A DNA stretch of 5,016 nucleotides, taken from assembly GCA_937928665.1 (NCBI GenBank), contig CALFVM010000133.1, positions 1 through 5,016 on the forward strand. The letters run 5' to 3'. The DNA is from an uncultured Candidatus Methylacidiphilales bacterium (GTDB taxonomy: Bacteria; Verrucomicrobiota; Verrucomicrobiia; Methylacidiphilales; CALFVM01). The notes below the pieces were generated by a model. The model did not search any database and was not told the DNA's origin. It saw nothing but the letters and a program-made list of their open reading frames with translations. Both the position numbers and the translations under genes were made by a program. Below, one piece after another: positions 1 through 5,016 of the stretch. The stretch's first letter is position 1; each line of letters begins with the position of its first letter.

Positions 1-1173
1 GTTCGGGACGAATACGTTGATGCCGACAAAGTCGATTACGACCAGCTCACTCAGGCCGCCCTCCGCGGCATGCTCTCCTCCCTCGACCCCCACAGCCAGT
101 TCCTCGATTCAGAAAACTACCTCGACATGCGCAACGATACCGAGGGCGAATTCGGAGGCCTCGGCATCACCGTCGGCACCGAAAACAATCGCCTCACCAT
201 CAACATGCCCATCGAAGGCGGGCCCGGGTTCAAAGCCGGCCTTCTTCCCGGCGACCGCATCCTCAAAATCGACGGCCGCATGACTGACGGCCTTCCCCTC
301 GGCGACGCCATCAAACGCCTCCGCGGCAAACCCGGCGAAACCGTCCGCCTCACCATCTACCGGGAATCCTCCAAAGAGTTCAAAGAAATCGAAGTCACCC
401 GCGAAATTATCAAAATCCCCACCGTCCGAGGCGTCCGCATCCTTTCCGGACCCGGCCTCGACCCCCACAAAATCGGCTACCTCCGTATCTCCCAGTTCGG
501 GGAAAAAACCGTCGACGAATTCGACACCGCCCTCCGGAAGCTTCAGACTGCCGGTGCCCGGGCCCTCATCCTCGATCTCCGCAATAACTACGGCGGGCTC
601 CTGGACTCCGCCGTCGAAGTCGCCGGACGCTTTCTCCCTGTCGGTGCGGAAATTGTCTCCACTGAAGGACGCCCCGGTTCTTCTAAACGGCAATCCTTCC
701 AGGCCCGGGGCCGGGAACGCCTGCTCGACCTCCCCCTCGCCGTTCTCATCAACGGACGCAGCGCCAGCGGGGCGGAAATCGTCGCCGGTGCCCTCAAAGA
801 CCTGCGCCGCGCCATTCTCATCGGTGAGACCACCTTCGGCAAAGGGTCGGTCCAAACAGTGCAGCCCCTTGATCTTGACCCCGCCAAGCCCATCGCCGTC
901 AAAATGACCACCGCTAAATATTACACCCCAGGCCGGGCCGTCATCCACGGAGTTGGCATCCAGCCCCACATCCACGCTCCCATTAGTGCCGCTGACGACG
1001 AAGCCCTCTTCCTCAAACAGGCCTCCGAAACCCTCGCTCCCGATCGACGTCAAAAGGTCGAGTCCCTTCCCGATACTCAGCTCGACCGAGCCGTCGCCGC
1101 TCTGATCGGTCTCCGCACCTACGCCGAACGCCATCGTGCGGCCGGTCGGATCCAGACCGCCTCCGGAAAATAG
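1..1173 (+). CDS. ctpA: S41 family C-terminal processing peptidase (CtpA/Prc-like), 5' end missing
   Basis: This is a serine endopeptidase of the tail-specific/C-terminal processing family, which normally acts on exported or membrane proteins in the cell envelope. The frame is open from base 1, so the signal peptide and the start of the N-terminal domain lie outside the window; 390 residues are visible. The SLDPHS motif typical of the family is at about residue 28. A PDZ domain covers roughly residues 50-136 (GGLGITV, then LLPGDRILKIDG). The protease core follows, with YLRISQF, LDLRNNYGG, and the nucleophile Ser256 in the SASGAEI motif (codon 766-768). The partner Lys281 lies in FGKGSVQ (codon 841-843), and the 25-residue spacing matches the known Ser/Lys dyad. 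The site reads SGAE where relatives often have SASE, a mild change next to the nucleophile. Third positions are strongly C-ending, unlike the minus-strand genes. The ctpA symbol is generic; the substrate is unknown. Confidence 0.95.
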   Translation, partial: VRDEYVDADKVDYDQLTQAALRGMLSSLDPHSQFLDSENYLDMRNDTEGEFGGLGITVGTENNRLTINMPIEGGPGFKAGLLPGDRILKIDGRMTDGLPLGDAIKRLRGKPGETVRLTIYRESSKEFKEIEVTREIIKIPTVRGVRILSGPGLDPHKIGYLRISQFGEKTVDEFDTALRKLQTAGARALILDLRNNYGGLLDSAVEVAGRFLPVGAEIVSTEGRPGSSKRQSFQARGRERLLDLPLAVLINGRSASGAEIVAGALKDLRRAILIGETTFGKGSVQTVQPLDLDPAKPIAVKMTTAKYYTPGRAVIHGVGIQPHIHAPISAADDEALFLKQASETLAPDRRQKVESLPDTQLDRAVAALIGLRTYAERHRAAGRIQTASGK

Positions 1174-1196
1174 CTCGCCCGGCTTCTGCCGACCCG

Positions 1197-1281
1197 TGCC
1201 CGAGGCGGGACTCGAACCCGCACGGGGATCGCTCCCCTCAGGATTTTAAGTCCTGTATGTCTGCCATTCCATCACTCGGGC
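1197..1281 (-). tRNA. tRNA-Leu (anticodon UAA)
   Basis: This is an 85-nt class II tRNA with every arm identifiable. The acceptor stem pairs 1275-1281 with 1198-1204 (GCCCGAG/CTCGGGC, seven perfect pairs) and the discriminator A is at 1197. The D-stem is a three-pair ATG/CAT with a GG-containing loop. The anticodon stem CAGGA/TCCTG encloses the loop CTTAAAA, giving anticodon UAA at 1246-1248. The 17-nt variable arm forms a GGGG/CCCC stem, as expected for leucine. The T-arm is GCGGG, TTCGAGT, CCCGC. CCA is not encoded (the next bases are CGGG), so it must be added by nucleotidyltransferase. The gene starts 21 bases after the stop of the upstream TPR gene, and no promoter is evident in that gap, so cotranscription with release by RNase P is likely but inferred. 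Confidence 0.97.
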
Positions 1282-1302
1282 CAAACCGGTCACAGGCGCT
1301 CC

Positions 1303-2319
1303 TCAACGCCCGCTGAACAGTTCCAATAGGCTTCTCGGCTCCGCCCGCTGGTACTGAAGCTGGTTATCGTAAAAGACCCGCACGATATAACCATAGTATT
1401 TTCGCTCCGGCTCATCCGGGCTGGCCGTGTAAATCGTCCGTAGCGTCTCCCCTTCCGGCCGGTTGAAATCTGGCTGGCCGCTCAAAAACTTCGCCTCAAT
1501 CTTCGCCGGCTCCAGCCGACGCCCGTCAATCTGATCGTAAACAAAAACCTGAACCCGCAGTTTGGACGCATCAACCGGAATGCTCCGGTTCGCTGACTTC
1601 AGGAGAAAATCCCGCCGAATCTCCAGAGGAAACTCCGGCAACGGATCAGGCTCCACCCGCACGTCCGCCACCGTGATTCGGCGATCAATTCCCTCCAACA
1701 GCGCCTCTTCCCGCCGCCGCGCATCTGCCTCCAGCCGCAGTGCTTCTTCCAACAAAACTGCCCGCTCCCGCGCAAGCCGGATCGTCGGATCGCCTTCCGG
1801 TGCTGTCTCAATGACCTGGCTCCACCGCGCAAACGCCGCCCGCCGCTCGCCCCGGGCCTCCTCCAACATCGCGTAATTGGTCAACGTCAGGAGATCATTC
1901 GGCTTGAGATCGAGGGCCTGCCGCAGGGCCACCTCCGCCATTGAAAAATCCCCATTCCGCCGGAACAGCCGGGCGTCTTCGTTCAACTGCGCCACCTGTT
2001 GATCCACGGCACCCCCTGGGGCCACTGACAACCGACCTTCCGGTCGGGCATCCAGCGGACTCGACTCGGGTTTCCGGATCGGCGGTTCCGTCACCGGAGG
2101 CTCCTCCACCGGCGTCACAATCGCCACCACCTCCTCACTCAACGCAGGACCCACCTTTTCAATCGTGACATTCTGCCGGAACCAGAACGCCAATCCCAAT
2201 GCCACCAATTGCATAAGGACAAACAAACCCACCACATACACCGCCACTGCATACGTTCTCGGCCTCAGTCGCTTTTGGTAATCCACCTCGGGCACAGGCG
2301 GCACAGTTTCATCCGGCAT
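1303..2319 (-). CDS. Membrane-anchored TPR protein with uncharacterised C-terminal domain
   Basis: This 338-residue protein belongs to no family I can name. A short N-terminus rich in Lys/Arg (residues 16-21) precedes one hydrophobic segment at about 23-47. By the positive-inside rule this suggests a cytoplasmic N-terminus with the rest in the periplasm. A Pro/Glu-rich linker follows at about 70-93 (EEPPVTEPP). Two TPR-like helical pairs occupy about 110-175, including NGDFSMAEVALRQALDLKPN. A charged helical, possibly coiled-coil stretch lies at about 178-213. The last 125 residues look like a beta-rich domain containing LRVQVFVYDQ and YYGYIVRVFYDN. The ATG at 2319 follows a run of four G with no spacer, so the ribosome site is poor; no better in-frame start is visible. 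It lies 66 bases after pssA and just before tRNA-Leu. A scaffolding role in the envelope is a guess from architecture only. Confidence 0.88.
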   Translation of the reverse strand: MPDETVPPVPEVDYQKRLRPRTYAVAVYVVGLFVLMQLVALGLAFWFRQNVTIEKVGPALSEEVVAIVTPVEEPPVTEPPIRKPESSPLDARPEGRLSVAPGGAVDQQVAQLNEDARLFRRNGDFSMAEVALRQALDLKPNDLLTLTNYAMLEEARGERRAAFARWSQVIETAPEGDPTIRLARERAVLLEEALRLEADARRREEALLEGIDRRITVADVRVEPDPLPEFPLEIRRDFLLKSANRSIPVDASKLRVQVFVYDQIDGRRLEPAKIEAKFLSGQPDFNRPEGETLRTIYTASPDEPERKYYGYIVRVFYDNQLQYQRAEPRSLLELFSGR

Positions 2320-2385
2320 CCCCTAAACCGTAACAGACCTTGGCCGCCCCGTCACCTGACAAAACCCTGTCGGCCTCTACCCAGC

Positions 2386-3192
2386 TCAATCCTCTGCAGC
2401 CTCTTCCGGAGGTTCCGGACGCCAGCGCTTGTCCACATAGGGACGACAAAAACCATACAGGAGATAGGCCGTAAAGAGAACCGCCAGAGAATATCGATAG
2501 GTCACCGCGATCGCCGCCAGCAACACCACCGCAGCCAAAATCTTCGGAATCGGGCGGCGGCTCCTCCAATCCAGTGACTTGAAGCTCGGATATTTGAACC
2601 CACTAAACATCATGAAGCTCAAAAACACCATCAGCCCCGCCAACACATACTTCCAATTCCCCAGATTCCTCTCCTCCGCGTAAAAGTTCAGCAGTGCCAG
2701 CGTGATCGAGGCAATCAATGCCGCTGCCGCTGGAATCGGGAATCCCGTAAAATCCTTCAACTGCGCACTCTGTTCCGGGTTGGACGCCAAGACATTAAAC
2801 CGCGCCAGCCTGAAGGCACCGAAAGCCAGATACGTGCACGCGATTATCCAACCCAGCCGTTCCGGCAACTCCGCCAGCACAATCTTGAACAATAGCAAAG
2901 CCGGAGCCACCCCGAACGAAACAATGTCGGCCAACGAATCCAACTCCCGCCCAAAGGAAGACTCCTGACCGCCCAAGCGCGCCAGACGCCCGTCCAAACT
3001 GTCGCAGATAAACGCCCCCAGAATAAACAGCAGACTCCGCTCGTAATAGTGGAGCCACTCGGTCCCCGTGCTCTGCTGCATCAGCATCGCCCCCTCCAGA
3101 ATCTGGAGAATGGCCAGAAACCCAAAAATCAGGTTCCCTGCCGTCATCATCGTCGGCAGCAAATACACCAGCCGCCCCTCACTTCCCCTCAT
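2386..3192 (-). CDS. pssA: CDP-diacylglycerol--serine O-phosphatidyltransferase (phosphatidylserine synthase, type II)
   Basis: The enzyme transfers a phosphatidyl group from CDP-diacylglycerol to L-serine, giving phosphatidylserine and CMP, at the inner membrane; it is the first committed step to phosphatidylethanolamine. The 268-residue product carries the complete CDP-alcohol phosphotransferase signature: Asp64, Asp67-Gly68, Ala71-Arg72, Gly81, Asp85 and Asp89, with the standard spacing. The conserved GFPIPAAAA segment (about 150-158) and LARFNVLASN (about 129-138) fit bacterial type II synthases. Seven or eight hydrophobic segments are spread over residues 10-250, and the C-terminal tail is acidic. 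I place the start at 3192 because this ATG overlaps the psd stop as ATGA and has GGAGGA six bases upstream. A longer reading from a TTG at 3270 would add 26 low-complexity residues and overlap psd by 82 bases. Length fits the family. Confidence 0.95.
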   Translation of the reverse strand: MRGSEGRLVYLLPTMMTAGNLIFGFLAILQILEGAMLMQQSTGTEWLHYYERSLLFILGAFICDSLDGRLARLGGQESSFGRELDSLADIVSFGVAPALLLFKIVLAELPERLGWIIACTYLAFGAFRLARFNVLASNPEQSAQLKDFTGFPIPAAAALIASITLALLNFYAEERNLGNWKYVLAGLMVFLSFMMFSGFKYPSFKSLDWRSRRPIPKILAAVVLLAAIAVTYRYSLAVLFTAYLLYGFCRPYVDKRWRPEPPEEAAED

Positions 3193-3821
3193 GAGGTCTC
3201 CTCCGGCCATCGCGCAATCACGGTGCTCCCCCCGGCCACCCGCTCCCCTGCCTTCACCAGAATCTCGCAATCCAGCGGCAAATAAATATCCGTCCGCGAT
3301 CCAAACCGAATCATGCCAATGCGGTCACCCTTGGCGACCCTATCACCCATTTCCGACCACGCCACAATCCGCCGCGCGATCAGACCGGCTATCTGTCGCA
3401 GCACCACCGGCCCGCGCTCCGTCTCAATCAACCACGTCTGGTGCTCATTCTGCACATCCACCGCAGGATCCCGCGCATCCAGAAACTTCCCTGCCTCGTG
3501 AATCATCCGCGCAATCCGCCCCGCCACCGGAGCCCGGTTCACATGCACGTCAAACACCGACAGAAAAATGGCCACCCGCAGCCGTTTCTCTTTCGAGAAC
3601 CAGCGCTCTTCCTCCTCAATCACCGAGATAACCCGCCCATCCGCCGGACTGACAATGTCCCGCGGTTCGGCCGAAATGGTTCGATCCGGATCGCGAAAAA
3701 AATACAACACGTATCCCGCTCCCAAAAGAAGCGGCACACTCAGCCAAGGCGTCAGCAACCACGCCAGGGCGGCAGCGAGGACCAGAGTGTATAAAAAGGG
3801 GCGCGCTTCGCGGTAAGCCAC
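3189..3821 (-). CDS. psd: Phosphatidylserine decarboxylase proenzyme, short form
   Basis: This enzyme converts phosphatidylserine to phosphatidylethanolamine at the inner membrane. It is made as a proenzyme that cleaves itself before a serine, which becomes the pyruvoyl cofactor. The cleavage motif is FGS at residues 173-175, so a beta chain of about 174 residues and an alpha chain of about 36 are predicted. Other family marks are SPADG (Asp61), FDVHVNRAP (His93) and NEHQ (about 125-128). Residues 9-42 hold two hydrophobic stretches that would anchor it in the membrane, followed by YFFRDPDR. At 210 residues it fits the short bacterial form rather than the longer E. coli form. The start is GTG at 3821, the only plausible one: an in-frame TGA lies about 30 bases upstream with no other start between. 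No clear Shine-Dalgarno precedes it. The stop overlaps the pssA start by four bases. Confidence 0.95.
   Translation of the reverse strand: MAYREARPFLYTLVLAAALAWLLTPWLSVPLLLGAGYVLYFFRDPDRTISAEPRDIVSPADGRVISVIEEEERWFSKEKRLRVAIFLSVFDVHVNRAPVAGRIARMIHEAGKFLDARDPAVDVQNEHQTWLIETERGPVVLRQIAGLIARRIVAWSEMGDRVAKGDRIGMIRFGSRTDIYLPLDCEILVKAGERVAGGSTVIARWPEETS
3199..3204 (-). promoter_or_regulatory. Ribosome binding site of pssA
   Basis: GGAGGA on the minus strand lies within the last codons of psd, six bases before the pssA ATG at 3192. Its strength and spacing decide the pssA start in favour of the ATG in the ATGA overlap over the longer TTG alternative. It also suggests that ribosomes finishing psd can re-initiate on pssA directly. 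Confidence 0.8.
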
Positions 3822-3862
3822 CGTCTTGGGATGGAGCGACGCCCCGTTTTGTCAAGCGACGA

Positions 3863-4069
3863 TCAATCGCCGTCGATCTCGTCCAGAATATCCCCAAGCG
3901 CGTTGTAGAGATCTTCCAGACCTTCATCCGGCACGATGATCGTGTCCCGGCGACCTCCCACATCCTCAGTGATCTTCAAGAACCTGCCCCGTTCATTCTC
4001 TTTCAAATCCAGAAAGAAAATCTTCCGGCCCATTTCAAGTTTGATGCTCTTCAGCGCATTATCATCCAT
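3863..4069 (-). CDS. Small PUR-domain (DUF3276-like) nucleic-acid-binding protein
   Basis: This 68-residue protein resembles a single PUR repeat, the fold of eukaryotic Pur-alpha that also occurs as a stand-alone protein in Bacteroidetes, spirochaetes and relatives. PUR proteins bind purine-rich single-stranded DNA or RNA. The order of elements fits: a strand with RKIFFLDLKEN (15-25), a second with RGRFLKITED (28-37), a basic turn GGRRD, a third strand TIIVP (43-47), and an amphipathic helix EDLYNALGDIL (52-62). The FLDLKEN and RGRFLKI cores are the most diagnostic parts. One repeat alone would be expected to act as a dimer. The start ATG at 4069 has AAGGGA six bases upstream (4076-4081). The gene sits between a secreted TPR gene (42 bases upstream) and psd (41 bases downstream). 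A target or regulatory role is not shown by sequence. Family assignment is from remembered motifs, not a search. Confidence 0.83.
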   Translation of the reverse strand: MDDNALKSIKLEMGRKIFFLDLKENERGRFLKITEDVGGRRDTIIVPDEGLEDLYNALGDILDEIDGD

Positions 4070-4111
4070 CCTCTATCCCTTTCCACTTTTTCCACGGTTA
4101 CTTCTTCTTCC
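4070..4111 (-). promoter_or_regulatory. Purine-rich leader of the PUR-domain gene
   Basis: The 42 bases between the TPR stop and the PUR start are 36 purines out of 42 when read in the transcript sense. They include a GAAGAAGAAG run and GTGGAAA/GTGGAAAA-type repeats, and the Shine-Dalgarno AAGGGA is embedded near the end. No hairpin, T-tract or sigma-70 promoter is apparent, so readthrough from the TPR gene is the simplest reading. That the PUR protein binds its own leader is only a hypothesis. Confidence 0.35.
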
Positions 4112-4726
4112 TCACTTCCCCAATCCGGGGACCCATTCTTCAATAAACGGCTTGCGCGAATTGTAAAGCCCCAGCCGCGTTTCCATTTCTACCCGTCGCT
4201 CTGTCTCAGGAAAAAGCTTCAGCCCCTCCTGAATCATGTTCCGCGCCATTTGAAAATTTCCCATCTGGGCATAACCGGCTGCCAATATATCGTAGGTCTC
4301 CGCCGACGGACTCTCCCGCAACAGCTTCTGGCCCAGCATGATCGCCCGTGGACCATCCCGGAACTGCGGAAAAGGATTGGTCCCGTAAAACCAAGCCAGC
4401 GTCATGAAATCCGTCCGGGAACGCGGCGTCACCTCCGTCGCCCTCTTCAAGTCCCGCGCCACTTCCCGGGATACCCCAATCTTTGCCCCGCAAAAGGCGC
4501 GCCGAATCAAGATGGCCGGAGACTGGTCGTTCATCTCCAAAGCCTTCGAATAAAGATCAAAGGCTCCCGCGTAGTCCTTGGCCCCCTCTTTCTCAAACGC
4601 CGCCAACACCAGCTTGCTGAACGCTTCCCGGTCGAATCCCCCTTCCTGCGCCTGAGTTGAAACCACCAGCATCAACGCTGCCGCTCCCACCATAACCGCC
4701 ACCCATCCACATGCCATCCTGCCCAT
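4112..4726 (-). CDS. Secreted TPR-repeat protein
   Basis: This 204-residue protein has a Sec-type signal peptide: a weakly basic start, a hydrophobic core at about 8-23, and a probable cleavage site near STQA/Q (about residue 26). The mature part is almost entirely helical repeats. The first TPR unit is at about 36-69 (KDYAGAFDLYSKALEMN), the second at about 70-101 (SPAILIRRAFCGAKIG), a third degenerate one at about 105-139, and a fourth at about 142-172 (AETYDILAAGYAQMGNFQMARNMIQEGLKLFP). It is thus a periplasmic or outer-membrane-facing protein-interaction module, and I cannot name a partner. The start is either the ATG at 4726 or the in-frame ATG at 4717; neither has a well-spaced Shine-Dalgarno, although a G-run lies about 15 bases before the first. 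A short C-terminal tail ends FIEEWVPGLGK. The gene probably heads or continues the psd-pssA transcription unit. Confidence 0.88.
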   Translation of the reverse strand: MGRMACGWVAVMVGAAALMLVVSTQAQEGGFDREAFSKLVLAAFEKEGAKDYAGAFDLYSKALEMNDQSPAILIRRAFCGAKIGVSREVARDLKRATEVTPRSRTDFMTLAWFYGTNPFPQFRDGPRAIMLGQKLLRESPSAETYDILAAGYAQMGNFQMARNMIQEGLKLFPETERRVEMETRLGLYNSRKPFIEEWVPGLGK

Positions 4727-4836
4727 CCCGACTAATTAACGCCCCCCTTTCATTCATCGCAAGCTCCGAAACACGGAACAACGGTCTCAACCCACCTCGC
4801 CGACTTCCTGTTTTCTTCCCCAAAACGGTCCCCTCC

Positions 4837-5016
4837 TCACCCGCCTCTCACCAACACACCCCCCACCCACAGCACCACCGCCGCCAGACCTCCGGCAATC
4901 ATCCACGCCCCCGCACTTGTCCAATAGTTCGCCCGAAACGCCCATCGGGTTACCGGAACCACCAGCAAGAGCAACACCGCCCAGGGCAATACCCACCGCG
5001 CCCGCGCCACCGCCCC
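4837..5016 (-). CDS. Membrane protein of unknown function, C-terminal fragment
   Basis: The frame running in from the right edge is open for 59 codons and ends at TGA (4837-4839). It encodes two hydrophobic segments, at about residues 8-23 (WVLPWAVLLLLVVPV) and 37-56 (AWMIAGGLAAVVLWVGGVLV), joined by a short polar loop with TRWAFRANYW. The protein stops three residues after the second helix. G-ending codons match the other minus-strand genes. The N-terminus is outside the window, so function cannot be given; it could be the last transmembrane hairpin of a transporter or small integral protein. A 69-residue reading in another frame over the same bases is glycine-rich and unconvincing. The gap to the next gene is 110 bases, with only a weak hairpin and no T-tract, so it may or may not share a transcript with the TPR gene. 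Confidence 0.72.
   Translation of the reverse strand, partial: GAVARARWVLPWAVLLLLVVPVTRWAFRANYWTSAGAWMIAGGLAAVVLWVGGVLVRGG

Noticed and set aside
109..1134. Long open frame of 341 codons antisense to the S41 peptidase
   Set aside because: It mirrors the codon structure of a gene whose motifs and catalytic residues are clear on the plus strand. The antisense product is Gly/Asp/Glu/Phe-rich with no recognisable domain, as expected from C-ending codons read backwards.
1197..1281. tRNA-Leu as an integration site for a mobile element
   Set aside because: No integrase gene, no repeated copy of the tRNA 3' end and no accessory genes are seen on either side in this window.
2320..2385. Search for a promoter or terminator in the gap between pssA and the membrane TPR gene
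   Set aside because: A TTGTCA is present, but with no usable -10 at proper spacing, and there is no stable hairpin with a T-run. Readthrough is the simpler view.
2209..2577. Plus-strand open frame of 122 codons
   Set aside because: It covers the gap between two well-supported minus-strand genes and their ends. The product is His/Arg-rich without a domain, typical of a shadow frame.
3193..3270. Longer pssA start at TTG (3270)
   Set aside because: It adds 26 Gly/Arg-rich residues, overlaps psd by 82 bases and ignores the ATG with a good ribosome site in the ATGA overlap.
3788..3799. TATAAAAA-like box on the plus strand
   Set aside because: It lies inside psd, where its complement encodes residues FLYT, and no plus-strand gene follows.
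3827..3855. Possible promoter before psd: TTGACA at 3855-3850 on the minus strand
   Set aside because: The -35 match is perfect, but at spacings of 16-18 the -10 would be CATCCC, ATCCCA or TCCCAA, which bear no resemblance to TATAAT. It may be chance.
4734..4762. Possible promoter before the secreted TPR gene: TTGCGA, 17 bases, TTAATT on the minus strand
   Set aside because: Only 4 of 6 and 3 of 6 matches to consensus. It would also place the transcript start almost on the ATG. The AT-rich patch is worth noting but not callable.
4763..4785. Hairpin in the gap before the secreted TPR gene (TCCG, five-base loop, CGGA, extendable by two pairs including a wobble)
   Set aside because: The stem is weak and no T-tract follows, so I do not call a terminator for the right-edge membrane gene.

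Overview
This window comes from a fairly GC-rich bacterial chromosome. It is densely packed with ordinary-looking housekeeping and envelope genes, and I see no mobile element, CRISPR array or prophage. The best guess for the host is Verrucomicrobiota or a close PVC relative. The reasons are a stand-alone PUR-domain protein, a short-form phosphatidylserine decarboxylase next to a type II phosphatidylserine synthase, two lineage-style TPR envelope proteins, and a tRNA without an encoded CCA end. This assignment is inference and rests on no database search.

Layout. On the plus strand, positions 1-1173 hold the 3' part of an S41 (C-terminal processing) peptidase with a PDZ domain and an intact Ser/Lys dyad. 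Everything else is on the minus strand and reads from right to left. In order it is: the C-terminal end of an unknown membrane protein (4837-5016), a secreted TPR protein (4112-4726), a 68-residue PUR-domain nucleic-acid-binding protein (3863-4069), phosphatidylserine decarboxylase psd (3189-3821), phosphatidylserine synthase pssA (2386-3192), a membrane-anchored TPR protein (1303-2319), and a tRNA-Leu(UAA) gene (1197-1281). The tRNA sits between two convergent coding regions, with only 23 and 21 bases on either side.

How the genes fit together. PssA makes phosphatidylserine from CDP-diacylglycerol and serine. Psd then decarboxylates it to phosphatidylethanolamine. The two genes overlap by four bases (ATGA), so they are very likely translationally coupled. 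This fixes the pssA start at 3192, where a good Shine-Dalgarno sequence precedes the ATG, rather than at a longer TTG-started reading. The short gaps (41-66 bases) suggest that the PUR gene, psd, pssA and the membrane TPR gene form one transcription unit, perhaps beginning at or upstream of the secreted TPR gene. No convincing promoter or Rho-independent terminator is visible anywhere.

The most useful observations beyond the gene list are these. A strand-wide compositional bias makes the plus-strand peptidase gene C-ending in codon third positions, while the minus-strand genes are G-ending. A PUR-domain gene with a strongly purine-rich leader lies just upstream of the lipid genes. The tRNA 3' trailer can pair with the tRNA's own variable arm. 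A partial gene at the right edge was found by reading the frame that runs off the window. I found no evidence for a novel defence or mobile system here.
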